A stretch of DNA of 64,000 bases. Source: JBMNKL01 sp050952225 (GTDB lineage: Bacteria; Bacillota; Clostridia; Acetivibrionales; DTU013). Location: contig JBMNKL010000004.1 of the NCBI GenBank assembly GCA_050952225.1, forward strand, positions 1 to 64,000, written 5' to 3'. The translations under genes were made by a program, and so were the position numbers. Shown here one piece after another: positions 36,996 through 46,481 of this stretch. Within the stretch, counting starts at the first letter, position 1, and each line of letters begins with the position of its first letter. The notes beneath the pieces were generated by a model, which saw nothing but the letters and a program-made list of their open reading frames with translations, was not told where the DNA came from and made no database searches.

Positions 36996-37961
36996 TTATA
37001 GTTCGTTTACGGGATACTTGGGTTTTCCTCCGAGTAATACATCCCTTACATTCTCCGCGGTTTTTCTTTTTAATTCTTCCATGGCCTCTTCGCTGTACCA
37101 GCCCATATGATCCGTCAGGATACAGTTTTCAAGCTTCATTAACGGGCTGTCCTTATCCAGGGGTTCCTTGGTAAACACGTCCAGCCCGGCGCTGTTTATC
37201 CTCTTTTCGCTCAACGCCTTGATAAGCGCCGCTTCATCAATAATCGGCCCGCGGGACGTATTGACGATAATCGCCGTCGGTTTCATCATGGCGAATGCTT
37301 CTTCGCCAATTATTCCCCGTGTTTTTTCGTTAAGCGGCATATGGATTGATATGTAGTCGGATTCCTTCAATGCAGTCTCAAAATCTACCGGTTCGGCTCC
37401 CTGTGACCTTACAAACCCGGCGTCCAGGAACGGATCATACACCAGCACCCTGCCCAGGTTCAGACCTTTTATCTTGCGGTGCAGGCACTGTGCTATCATT
37501 CCATAGCCAAGAAACGCAAATGTCTTTCCTGTAATCCTGTATACCGGGTCAGCCTTGCCTATATTCCACTGTCCCTGGCGCACCTGGGCGTCCCTCCGGG
37601 CAATCTTGCGGACACAGCCCAGCAAAAGCGCCAGCGCATGGTCAGATACATCCTCCGCGCAATAATCGGGCACGTTGGCTAAATAAATACCTTTCTTCGT
37701 ACAGGCTTCCACGTCTACATTATCATAGCCCACTCCATACCGCGCAATAACCTTGCATTTATTCAACCCTTGGATCACCTGTGCCGGCATCGGCGCAAGA
37801 TTCGCCATGATGCCGTCGGCATCCCTGCATGCCTCCAGTACATCCTCAGGCGTTTCACAATTGGCAACAACGACTTCCGCTCCTATTGCAGATAAAACAG
37901 ATCTTTCCACGTCATAACTCCCATGACGATCATCAGTCACTACCACTTTAAATTTTGGCAT
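36996..37961 (-). CDS. CtBP-type D-2-hydroxyacid dehydrogenase
   Basis: 321 residues. NAD-binding GYGMIAQCLHRKIKG, catalytic Arg in NTSRGPIIDEAAL, Glu in FTKEPLD and His in LTDHMGWYSEEAMEEL; the HxxWYSEE end is typical of the C-terminal-binding-protein-like subgroup. Upstream of kdgA by 56 bases on the same strand. It probably interconverts a sugar-derived 2-hydroxyacid and 2-oxoacid feeding the KDG branch. Substrate unknown. Confidence 0.85.
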   Translation of the reverse strand: MPKFKVVVTDDRHGSYDVERSVLSAIGAEVVVANCETPEDVLEACRDADGIMANLAPMPAQVIQGLNKCKVIARYGVGYDNVDVEACTKKGIYLANVPDYCAEDVSDHALALLLGCVRKIARRDAQVRQGQWNIGKADPVYRITGKTFAFLGYGMIAQCLHRKIKGLNLGRVLVYDPFLDAGFVRSQGAEPVDFETALKESDYISIHMPLNEKTRGIIGEEAFAMMKPTAIIVNTSRGPIIDEAALIKALSEKRINSAGLDVFTKEPLDKDSPLMKLENCILTDHMGWYSEEAMEELKRKTAENVRDVLLGGKPKYPVNEL

Positions 37962-38281
37962 ATTTTCTCCCTCCCGTATTATATTTTTACCGGGTTTTTA
38001 TGATATACTTACCATTAATACGTTTTGACCTGTCCTGGCTCGACCGATTGCACTTGTTTCCATTATGATTATAGCATTCCCCGTTTTGCTTTAGCCATGC
38101 AAATATTGACTTGTTAATTGTTAATATTGCTCTCTCTTCGCTGCCCTGCATTTATTTTCTTTCTTATTTTTTAATTTAAGAAGGATTTTGGAAAGTTTTA
38201 TCGAAATAAGTATTACCGACTTCAGGGCTCTGTTAACTGAGTAAGAAATAAATGAGACCTGGAAGCATGGGGAGGTCTAAT

Positions 38282-39563
38282 ATGGCAAGAAGCAAAAAAA
38301 CAGCCGGAAATGCGGCTGAAAATAAGTTTGGGAACACTAAAAGGATTAATTTGATTGCGGCAACGGTCGTCGGCATTATTTTTAGCATTATTTTCGGGTT
38401 AATCACAAAAAGGTATTTTGTATCATTTTTAGTGTTGCTCTCGGCCATAATAATTTCTCAGATACTGGAAGCTACGAACAAGTTGATGATAAGAAGGATG
38501 TCCGTTTATTTCGAAACCGAACTTCAACCGGTAAAAGAAGGAGATTACTCAAAGTTCCTGGAACCAAAGAGTTTTGGCATGCTGTCAGGTATTGCCTCCA
38601 CAATTAACTCGGTATTGAGCGATATCAGGGCGCTGATCGACGGATTCTTTACGCTGTCCCTGTCCATTGTTCAAGCCTCGAGGAAAGTTGGCGCAACAGC
38701 CAACCAGGCAACGGAGTCCATGACGGAAATATCCAAAACGGTAGACGAAATAGCAAAAGGCGCATCTGAACAAGCACAGGAAGCAGCGCAAGGCGTGCAG
38801 CTTGTTGACAAGCTGTCGGAACAGATTGACCTGGTCTACCAGGCTTTTACCGGCGTTATGCAGGAAACGGGCAATATACACGACCTTAACGAAACCGGCC
38901 TTGAGTCTGTTCAGGTATTGCAGGAAAAATCGAAGGAGAGCTTTAACTCTACCGAAAAAATATTCTCTGTTGTAGAAAAACTGACAAATACGACTAAACA
39001 AATCGGGATGTTCGTCCAGTCCATCGAGGATATCGCCGAACAGACCAACATGCTGGCGCTGAACGCTGCGATTGAGGCTGCGAGGGCCGGAGATGCCGGC
39101 AAGGGATTCGCGGTTGTTGCGGAAGAAGTCAGAAAACTTGCGGATCAAAGCAGGCAGTCTGCAGAAGAAATCACCAACCTCGTGGAAAGCATCAGCGAGG
39201 AATCACAGATGGCCATTGAGGCGATGGAAATGATGAGAAAAGTATCCCAGGAGCAGAATTCTGCCGTTGACAGTACCAATAAAGCTTTTGCGGATATCGC
39301 CGAAGGCATGGGATCTATCGTTCCAAAGGATAGGAACTGTCAATGACGCACTGCTGGGAATGAAGACAGAAAAAGATAAAGTTATAAAAGCAATAGAGAA
39401 TATCTCCGCAGTAACCGAAGAAACCGCGGCATCCAGCCAGGAGGTCGCAGCAACAACAGAGCAGCAGCTCAAGGGAATCGAGGATATGAAGGCGGATGCC
39501 GAACGGCTGTATGAGCTTGTGCAGGAGCTCGATGAGAAGCTTAAGAAATTCAAGCTGAGATAA
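38282..39563 (+). pseudogene. Methyl-accepting chemotaxis protein, one frameshift
   Basis: Two adjacent membrane segments near the N-terminus (INLIAATVVGIIFSIIFGLI and FVSFLVLLSAIIISQIL) with almost no external loop, then a long coiled-coil signalling domain with the conserved hairpin tip DIAEQTNMLALNAAIEAARA followed by GKGFAVVAEEVRKLADQS. The frame breaks near 39320-39325, and dropping one base joins AEGMGSIV to IGTVNDALLGMKTEKDKV ... ISAVTEETAASSQEVAATTE, the normal second half of the hairpin. With no periplasmic sensor it must sense membrane or cytoplasmic cues. ATG at 38282 with GGGGAGG. Confidence 0.85.
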
Positions 39564-39584
39564 TGGCTTATATGAAATAATGGC

Positions 39585-40316
39585 TTATACTTCGTACTCC
39601 TGCAATATGCGCGTAGTCTCCGCATTCTCGAAATTGCGCCGCGCTTCTTCAACAATATCGCTTAAATCATATTCGGGCCATAAATGAGTCAGAAGAAGTT
39701 TTCCCGCGCCGGCCTCGCTGGCAGCCAGGCCGCACTGCCCTGCCGTAAGATGTGCGGCATTTTCCGTGTAATCCTTTTCCAGCAGCCCTGCGTCCAGCAT
39801 CAGCAAATCTGCCCCTTTCGCAAATTCGACAAGGTTTTCAGTCCATGACGTATCGCCCGAGTATACAAATATCCTGCCTTCACATTTCATTTTAACCGCA
39901 TAATTCAAGTAAGGGTGTTTCATTTGTCCGAACGAGATTTCAACGTCCCCTATCAAGAGTGTCCTGCCTGGCTCAATGGCTTCCAGGACAAATGCGTCGC
40001 CTGCGTCAAACCTCGCATATTCCTCCGCCGGCTCCGAAGGAGCGTATACATTAATCAGCCGGTCAAACTGGCCACGCATCCTTTTTATCTGTACTGCATA
40101 CCTGAGCACATGCAAATCCGATGTATGGTCACTGTGCAAATGCGTCAGGATGACCGCGTCCAACTCGCCTATGCCGATCACCTTTTGCAGGTTAGCCAGC
40201 GTACCGTTGCCGCAGTCGACAAGGATATTCGCGGAACCGCTCCTTACAAGGTAACCGGAACACGCGCCCCCCGCCGATGGGAAAGGCCCGTTATTTCCAA
40301 GAATGGTCAGCTTCAT
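39585..40316 (-). CDS. MBL-fold metallo-hydrolase, RNase Z-like
   Basis: 243 residues. LTHLHSDHTSDLHVLRY provides the HxHxDH zinc motif near residue 58. SYSGDTSWTENLVEFAKGAD (metal Asp) and HLTAGQCGLAASEAGAGKLLLTHLWPEY follow in the order seen in the short RNase Z/ComA-like hydrolases. NNGPFPSAGGACSGYLV is the usual N-terminal strand. Too short and lacking the exosite arm for a dedicated tRNase Z, so the substrate is uncertain. Convergent with the chemoreceptor. Confidence 0.85.
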   Translation of the reverse strand: MKLTILGNNGPFPSAGGACSGYLVRSGSANILVDCGNGTLANLQKVIGIGELDAVILTHLHSDHTSDLHVLRYAVQIKRMRGQFDRLINVYAPSEPAEEYARFDAGDAFVLEAIEPGRTLLIGDVEISFGQMKHPYLNYAVKMKCEGRIFVYSGDTSWTENLVEFAKGADLLMLDAGLLEKDYTENAAHLTAGQCGLAASEAGAGKLLLTHLWPEYDLSDIVEEARRNFENAETTRILQEYEV

Positions 40317-40396
40317 AAAGATACCTCCATCTTAGCGCTTTTTATCTGTTTCTCATATATTTGAAAGCACATATTCTGTTTCGTTTCGCTTCTTTC

Positions 40397-40954
40397 TTAT
40401 ATTTTCCCTTGCCTTGACAAAATTAATATCAGGATATATCCCAGTACCGCACTTGAAACGCCCTGAAGCAGGTTTGGCAAGAGCTCGGATACGGCAGCCG
40501 CCAACCCGAAAGCTTCGTCAAACATGCCAAGGATAAATGCTTCCGCCAAAAAGTAACCTGCAACCATTATGAAAGCACCCGCTGCCACGGCCAGTGCCAG
40601 GCGGAAATGCGCCGGAACTCCGGTATTGCGCTGCCGGGCTGAGACATCGGCTGATACCGCGTGTCTGCGCGTAATAATTCCGACTACAAGGCCTTCTATT
40701 CCTTTTACCAAAAAAGTGACCGGAGCAAATAAAATGGCGCCCGCTGCCAGGTCGGCAGCAACAGAGCCTGCAGCTCCTGCGATTAAACCTCCGGCAGGGC
40801 CGAGATAAGCGGCCGCCAGCATTATCACTGCATCGCCAAGATTGACATAGCCGCCCGGTAAAGGAGTCGGTATGCGAGTAAAATAAGTCGCCAGGAATAC
40901 GAGCGTTATAAATAGGCCATTTAAAACCAACTTGCGTAATGGATTGCTATTCAT
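40397..40954 (-). CDS. ECF transporter S component
   Basis: 185 residues with about six hydrophobic segments and the hallmarks of the riboflavin-transporter-like ECF S family (PF07155 group): TRIPTPLPGGYVNLGDAVIMLAAAYLGP, AAGSVAADLAAGAI and APVTFLVKGIEGLVVG. It binds one vitamin or precursor at the membrane and uses a shared energising module encoded elsewhere. Position beside cobalamin genes hints at a corrin-related substrate, but that is inference; pantothenate, riboflavin, queuosine or pyridoxine types look alike. Confidence 0.75.
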   Translation of the reverse strand: MNSNPLRKLVLNGLFITLVFLATYFTRIPTPLPGGYVNLGDAVIMLAAAYLGPAGGLIAGAAGSVAADLAAGAILFAPVTFLVKGIEGLVVGIITRRHAVSADVSARQRNTGVPAHFRLALAVAAGAFIMVAGYFLAEAFILGMFDEAFGLAAAVSELLPNLLQGVSSAVLGYILILILSRQGKI

Positions 40955-41266
40955 GTTAAATTCCCCCGATGCTTCCAGGTGCCTGACATTGTGCTATAAG
41001 TCCCGCCGTGCTTAAATACCAGGTCAATCTGTCATGACAAGCCAGCCTGTTGTGTTAAAGAATATTCTATTTTACAGCACAACATGTAGTCAAGCAATAA
41101 AATTAGCATTATCTGGTTTGTGCATGTTCTGATCTATACAGGTTTCAATTTTCATACACTTGCCTGAAGCCGGTATCTGAGATTGAAGATGGAAGTCACA
41201 GACCCGGTTTTTACTCAAAAATTCAACTTTGGAGATTTTCCTTATCTAAAATCTTTGAGCATCGCG
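40955..41266. other. Gene-free interval upstream of the ECF S component
   Basis: About 310 bases with no reading frame I can support. It would contain the leader of the S-component gene on the minus strand and the 3' flank of cobS. Several short complementary stretches (for example CCAGGT and ACCTGG) are present, but I cannot match them to a known riboswitch class. Confidence 0.3.
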
Positions 41267-42136
41267 CTATGCTTTTACTATATATGCAGTAAATAGAAAT
41301 ATGACCTGGTTTATTTCGCATATAGCGCCGAGTATGTCCCCGGTCACGCCGCCCAGCTTTTTCCCGAGCAGCCTCGCCAGTATGAGTGAAGATAAAGGCG
41401 GTATAACCATGGTTGCCGGAAATAATACATTAATCGGCGGCAAACCGGCAGCTATCCGTTTCAGACTGCCAACTTCACCCGTCGGGTCAGTGGCTATTCC
41501 CGGCAGGCCGCCTGACTGCGCCGGTGAAGTATAAGGCAAAGTGAATATTCCTGCTGCCGCAACTATTATGAGAATATATAACACAAGGCCGATAATAATC
41601 TCTTTCCTGCCGCAGTGTTCGACAGTCCACCTGCCGGGGCCGTCCGACACTCCCGCGTATCGTGACGCGCCAGCCCCGATAAGTGACCCAATCCTGCCGG
41701 TCACAGGCATTAATAGCAGAACCGGTGTGACATAGCTCTCTTCAAAAGAAGCAATAAGCGAAATATCCGCCAGTATTACCAGTATCAACGCGATAACAGC
41801 GTTTGTGCCGGCCCTGCTGTCCTTCATGATTTCAAGCGTTCTTTCTGCCGGACGGTTTGAAAAAACACCGTCGGCCGTATCACCCAGCCCGTCCATATGC
41901 AGGCCGCCTGTCAGCAATATATACACCGCAACGGTTAAAACAGCTGCAACAAGAGGTTGAAACAGCAACGCCAACAGGTAATTAAACCCGGCCAATAACG
42001 CTCCGAGAACCAGCCCGACAAGCGGGGCCAGGGCAAGTCCCTTCCCAAAATCTTCCCGTCCGGATTTAGTGTTAACTTTGACCGGCAAAGCCGTCAGGAA
42101 TTGGATCATCAAGATAAAACGCCTTATGTAAACCAT
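41267..42136 (-). CDS. cobS: Adenosylcobinamide-GDP ribazoletransferase
   Basis: 289 residues, integral membrane cobalamin synthase joining adenosylcobinamide-GDP with alpha-ribazole. RRFILMIQFLTALPVKV at the N-terminus, GLHMDGLGDTADGVFSNRPAERTLEIMKDSRAGTNA split around the DGLGDTADG metal and substrate motif (about residue 80), and GGVTGDILGAICEINQ near the end are diagnostic. Several membrane segments are visible. Last gene of the nucleotide-loop section of the B12 cluster. Confidence 0.93.
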   Translation of the reverse strand: MVYIRRFILMIQFLTALPVKVNTKSGREDFGKGLALAPLVGLVLGALLAGFNYLLALLFQPLVAAVLTVAVYILLTGGLHMDGLGDTADGVFSNRPAERTLEIMKDSRAGTNAVIALILVILADISLIASFEESYVTPVLLLMPVTGRIGSLIGAGASRYAGVSDGPGRWTVEHCGRKEIIIGLVLYILIIVAAAGIFTLPYTSPAQSGGLPGIATDPTGEVGSLKRIAAGLPPINVLFPATMVIPPLSSLILARLLGKKLGGVTGDILGAICEINQVIFLFTAYIVKA

Positions 42137-42213
42137 ATATTAATTCCTCCCTGCACTGCGGCGCGCAAATGATTATAGCATTTTCGATTATCGCATTTTC
42201 GCCTGTCCCCGGC

Positions 42214-42786
42214 TTACTTAATCCTCACCGGGATGCCGGAAACACAAAGGTACACCTCATCAGCCGCGCGCGCCAACCGTTGGTTCGCCCGGCCTGCAAA
42301 GTCCCGCACTGCTCTTCCTAGTACACTGACCGGAACGACACCCATTCCAAGTTCGTTTGTCACAAATATAAATGGAACGTCCGACCCCCGTACGATTGAA
42401 AGCAGGGATTCCAGCTGTCCTTCTATTTCCTTCTCAACATCATCCATCTCTTCCAGCGAAAGATTTTCCCAATCCATGGCCTTTTCCACCATGATGTTGG
42501 AAACCATGTTGGTCACGCAATCAAGGAGGACCGCATCGCGTCCCTCGAGCAATGGCGGCAGCATAGAGCCGAAGTCACGATATGCTTCCATCGTATACCA
42601 GGAGGCAGGCCTTTTTTGGCGGTGACGCCTGATTCTGTCCTTCATTTCTTCATCAAAACCGACTGCTGTGGCGATATATAACACATTATTGCCGTATCCC
42701 CCGGCTATTTCTTCCGCCAGGCTGCTCTTGCCGCTTCTGGCTCCTCCTGTTATCAGGATAAATTTACCCATGTTTTCCAATTTCAC
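42214..42786 (-). CDS. cobU: Adenosylcobinamide kinase / guanylyltransferase
   Basis: 190 residues. Walker A GGARSGKSSLAEE at the N-terminus, VLYIATAVGFDEEMKDRIRRH with the guanylylated His, LLDCVTNMVSN and FVTNELGMGVVPVSVLGRAVRDFAGRANQ split around the GMGVVP motif are typical. Phosphorylates adenosylcobinamide and attaches GMP before CobS acts. Same strand and order as the other cobalamin genes. Confidence 0.93.
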   Translation of the reverse strand: MKLENMGKFILITGGARSGKSSLAEEIAGGYGNNVLYIATAVGFDEEMKDRIRRHRQKRPASWYTMEAYRDFGSMLPPLLEGRDAVLLDCVTNMVSNIMVEKAMDWENLSLEEMDDVEKEIEGQLESLLSIVRGSDVPFIFVTNELGMGVVPVSVLGRAVRDFAGRANQRLARAADEVYLCVSGIPVRIK

Positions 42787-42881
42787 CTCTTACACATAAG
42801 CGACATTAACCCCGGACGGCATTTTTCCGGCTTCACACGCCGCCTCTCATGCACCGTCAACCCAGGCACTCCTGTTTCCAT

Positions 42882-44116
42882 TTATGGCAGCACCTCGTGA
42901 AGACGGGCGGATTCGACTACGGTTGCGCGTTCCTTCAGGCGGTTATATGCCGCCAGCGCTTTGCCGCCTGTAAAATCGCGATTCGCAGCATCTTTGTCTT
43001 CTATGATGACAAGCCTTGAAGCATGCGCCGCCGCTTCCAGGTTTCTTATGTTCTGCATGCCAAACGGCATATCGCACAGGATCGTGATATCCGACGCCTT
43101 CACAAGCTCAATGTTCTCTGATGGGTGTTGTTGTCGATTTCACTGAACGGCCGGCATACGAGGGCCTTTATTCCGAATACGTCCGCACAGCTCAAATCGC
43201 TGTCTCCATGCGCAAACACGCCTGCCGTAATATCATACCCGTTTTCAAACAAATGCCTGATAACGCCCGACGCCGAGCCGCCGCCGCCGATAACATGGAC
43301 TTTTATATTCCTTCCCTTGCTGTCTTTTTGCCCGGGCATGTGAAAATCCACCAGGCCGGTAATACGGTTTTTATAAACAAGCGCGTTAACGCCATATGCT
43401 TTCTTGAGATTCTCCCGCGTAATCACCGTTTCAGGCGGGCCGTCGGCAATAATCCGCCCGTCTTTCATCAATACCAGCCTAGTGAAAAAGCGGACCGCTG
43501 TTTTCAAGTCATGCACGGCCGCAATCACCGTTTTCCCATTGCCGCATAATTCCGCCGCGTATGAGAAAACCTGTTCCACGTTTGCAATATCGAGGTTTGA
43601 CGACGGTTCGTCCAGCAGGACCAGGTCTGTTTCCTGCGCCAGCACCCTGGCAAAAAGCACCCTCTGCCGCTCGCCGCCGGACAGCGTGTTTACCAGGCGT
43701 TTTTCCAATCCCAGCGTGCCGGTGTATTCCATGTACCTGCGCACAGCCGAATAATCACCGGCGCTCTCGGCTCTAAACCTTCCAAGCAGATGGTATCTTC
43801 CGGTCATTACTATATCAATCGCCGTAAACGGAAACGTAATTTCCGTGTCCTGGTGCAGCATGGCTACACTGGCGGCTACCTGCCTTCTGCTCATGCGCCC
43901 CGTATCCATTCCCGCTATTTCAATGCGGCCGTCACCTTTATATATCCCGTTGATACATTTCAACAGCGTGGTCTTGCCGGCGCCGTTCGGCCCGATAAGG
44001 CCTATGAACTCGCCCCTGTCGGCATTAAGCCTGATTTCCTTGAGGATATGCGTCCCGCCGGCGTAATAATTAAGCCCGTCTATAACCAGAATCCTGTCTC
44101 TTTCGCCGCTTTTCAA
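42882..44116 (-). pseudogene. btuD: Cobalamin ABC transporter ATPase with extra C-terminal domain, one frameshift
   Basis: Walker A GPNGAGKTTLLKCI, signature LSGGERQRVLFAR, Walker B LVLLDEPSSNLD and switch His (AAVHDL) define a FecCD/BtuCD-type ATPase in residues 1-245. A further domain of about 140 residues follows, starting KVHVIGGGGSASGVIRHLFE and continuing VFAHGDSDLSCADVFGIKAL, which looks like a Rossmann-type nucleotide-binding fold. The frame breaks near 43112; one added base gives HPENIELVKASDITILCDMP ... LHEVLP. Start is TTG, overlapping the permease stop as TTGA. Repaired length is about 411 residues. Confidence 0.82.
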
Positions 44117-45198
44117 AATATCTCACCCTCCCTTTTTGACTTGATAAGGAGGTAAAGGAAAAAAGGCGCGCCCAGCATTGACGTGATAATACCCACGCTT
44201 ATTTCGCCGCCCTGTGGCAGGCGGGCCAGGATATCGCATCCGACAAGGAAAATCGAACCTCCAAGCACGCTGGACGGTATAAGTATCCGATGGTCAGGAC
44301 CAACTATGAGCCGGAGAATATGGGGCACGATAAGCCCGACAAAACTGATTGGTCCGCATACGGAAATTGCGGTCGCAGTGGCAAGCGATGTAAACAGAAG
44401 CAGCAGCTTCCTGGTGCGCGAGGCTTCGAGCCCGGCAGACAGGGCTTCCTCGTCACCAAGAAGCAGCAGGTTCAAATCGCGTGAAAACAACATCAGCGTC
44501 AGTACCAGTATGGCCAGGGGAGCCGCGGCAATCCGTACCTGCTCCCATACTATACCGTTAAGCCCTCCCATCGTCCAGAAAATATATATCCTCACTTCAT
44601 GGTTTTTGCTCCTGACCAGTAAAAGCTGTATAATAGCCGCAATAAATGTACTCACCGCTATACCGGATAATATAAGCGTAAGCGGCGATACTTTCCCTTT
44701 CCTGAGTGACAATATGTATATTATCGCAACTGCGAGAAGTGCCCCTGCCGACGCAAACAGCGGAAGCAAGTAGATACTGCGTGAGGATAAACCAAGTATA
44801 ATCGCAATAACTGCTCCCAGTCCAGCCCCGCTTGATACGCCCAATATTCCCGGATCGGCCATGGGATTGCGGAACATGCCCTGCATGACAGTACCGCATG
44901 CCGCAAGCGTTCCGCCTGCCAGGCACCCCATGATAACACGCGGGAACCTGACAAGGTAGATTATTGAGAACTGTTCGGCGGGTATTGTCGGATCCTGCAA
45001 CAATCCCATGCCCGACAAAATAATCCTTACAGCCCTCCCGAACGGTACGTAGACCGCTCCCAGCGCAACGCCGAGTACTACTACGGCCGCCAGGAGCACC
45101 AGCATGACCGGAATGACAATACGCAGCTTCGCGTATACATGGTTTTCAGGTATTTTTTCGTATTTATCAATATTTCCAGCTTTTTCGGCTTTTTTCAT
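44113..45198 (-). CDS. btuC: Cobalamin ABC transporter permease, FecCD family
   Basis: About 361 residues with nine or ten membrane segments. Motifs: RFPRVIMGCLAGGTLAACGTVMQGMFRNPMADPGILGVSSGAGLGAV split across the coupling region, CGPISFVGLIVPHILRLIVG and GEISVGIITSMLGAPFFLYLL near the end, all standard for FecCD permeases. ATG at 45198 with AAGGA is preferred over an in-frame GTG two codons upstream. Works with the adjacent ATPase and binding protein to import corrinoids. Confidence 0.9.
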   Translation of the reverse strand: MKKAEKAGNIDKYEKIPENHVYAKLRIVIPVMLVLLAAVVVLGVALGAVYVPFGRAVRIILSGMGLLQDPTIPAEQFSIIYLVRFPRVIMGCLAGGTLAACGTVMQGMFRNPMADPGILGVSSGAGLGAVIAIILGLSSRSIYLLPLFASAGALLAVAIIYILSLRKGKVSPLTLILSGIAVSTFIAAIIQLLLVRSKNHEVRIYIFWTMGGLNGIVWEQVRIAAAPLAILVLTLMLFSRDLNLLLLGDEEALSAGLEASRTRKLLLLFTSLATATAISVCGPISFVGLIVPHILRLIVGPDHRILIPSSVLGGSIFLVGCDILARLPQGGEISVGIITSMLGAPFFLYLLIKSKREGEIF

Positions 45199-45236
45199 AT
45201 GCACGCATCCTTAATCAAAATGCTTAATAAGCAGGA

Positions 45237-46394
45237 CTATTCGAAAAGTTCCGGGTAAGCCGTCTTTGCCACATCCTCCACCGCCAGTACCACGTATTGT
45301 GATATGGCGCTGATATGCTCGTTCGGCACCGTTATAAGCCTGTCATTTTTTATCGCATTGACCGTACTGAGACTCGCATCGCTTTTAAGGGTATCTATCA
45401 TGCCCTCAAGCGAATTGCCCGGGTCATAGTACCATGACGGCAAAATAATAATGTCCGGATTGAATTCGATTATTTTCTCTTTCGACACCAGCGGCCAGCC
45501 TGTCATACCAGCCCTGGATACAACATTAACCAAGCCTGCCCGGGTAACGATATCATCGAAATTGGTCCCCAGGCCGCTGCTGCCCAGTTCCCCGTAATCC
45601 ATTACGGTAAGGCGATCTTCAGGTTTTATTAGCGCAAGCTTGTCCTCCACCGCTTTAAGCTTTTCATCCATCCACCCGACTATTTCCTCGCCTTTTTCAT
45701 CCGCTCCAACCAGGCGGGCAATTTCCTTTATAACAGCTTTCTGCTCATCAATATTGCTCGGAGTCCTAAAAGCATACACGGTAATGCCCGCATCCCTCAG
45801 TTGTTTTATATAGTCGGCTTCAACCCACGTATCCAGGAATACAAGATCAGGCTTGAGGGAAATAATCTTTTCCACCTGGTCCATTGTGACCCGCTCAGGT
45901 ATTTCGGCAGCTTCCACAGCTACATTCGAAATGCCTGCATCATCCGCATACCTGGTCAAGGCTGTGATCCTGCTTTTATCAATCAGGCCCAGCAGCATCT
46001 CGTCGGTTCCCAATGTAAGCGATATGATCCGCTTTGGTTCGCTCTGTATGATTACTTCATCCCCGTTTGCATCGGTAACCTTCAATGGGAATTGCGTGTC
46101 CGATACGGAAGCCTGGCTGCCACTACCGGACTCCCCGCCGGCTGGCGCCTGCGCGTAACCATGCTGTCCCTGCAGGGTATCCTGCGCTAATACCCCGTCC
46201 TGCACCATACCGGCTTCACGCACATCCTGTGTTTCAGCCATGTTCCCGATATTTTTCATTTTGGCTGCTTTTTGGTTTACCAACATCATGGTAACTACAA
46301 GGGCCAACAAAACTATCGCCATATATAGAGTATTGCGGTTTCTTACATTTTTACTGTTCACCGCATTATCAACATACCTTTTCCTTCTTCGCAT
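45237..46394 (-). CDS. btuF: Cobalamin-type ABC transporter substrate-binding protein
   Basis: 385 residues of the class III (BtuF/FhuD) binding-protein fold: PKRIISLTLGTDEMLLGLID, LKPDLVFLDTWVEADYIKQL, the linker helix EKGEEIVGWMDEKLKAVEDK and IEFNPDIIILPSWY. The N-terminus has a basic lead and one hydrophobic segment (TLYMAIVLLALVVTMMLV) but no lipobox cysteine, so it appears held by an uncleaved transmembrane anchor followed by a low-complexity spacer (GQHGYAQAPAGGESGSGSQA). First of the btuFCD genes, about 90 bases after cobA/cobO. Confidence 0.87.
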   Translation of the reverse strand: MRRRKRYVDNAVNSKNVRNRNTLYMAIVLLALVVTMMLVNQKAAKMKNIGNMAETQDVREAGMVQDGVLAQDTLQGQHGYAQAPAGGESGSGSQASVSDTQFPLKVTDANGDEVIIQSEPKRIISLTLGTDEMLLGLIDKSRITALTRYADDAGISNVAVEAAEIPERVTMDQVEKIISLKPDLVFLDTWVEADYIKQLRDAGITVYAFRTPSNIDEQKAVIKEIARLVGADEKGEEIVGWMDEKLKAVEDKLALIKPEDRLTVMDYGELGSSGLGTNFDDIVTRAGLVNVVSRAGMTGWPLVSKEKIIEFNPDIIILPSWYYDPGNSLEGMIDTLKSDASLSTVNAIKNDRLITVPNEHISAISQYVVLAVEDVAKTAYPELFE

Positions 46395-46481
46395 CTTTCA
46401 TCTTCTCCTTTTCATAATCCCCCGCCGGGCAGACCACGGTTCCCGCTCCACAATAAAAGACTGCCCGCCGGTTCAACTGGC

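Noticed and set aside
40955..41266. Possible riboswitch upstream of the ECF S component
   Set aside because: Some complementary segments exist, but none of the conserved cores of TPP, FMN, THF, preQ1 or cobalamin riboswitches is present.
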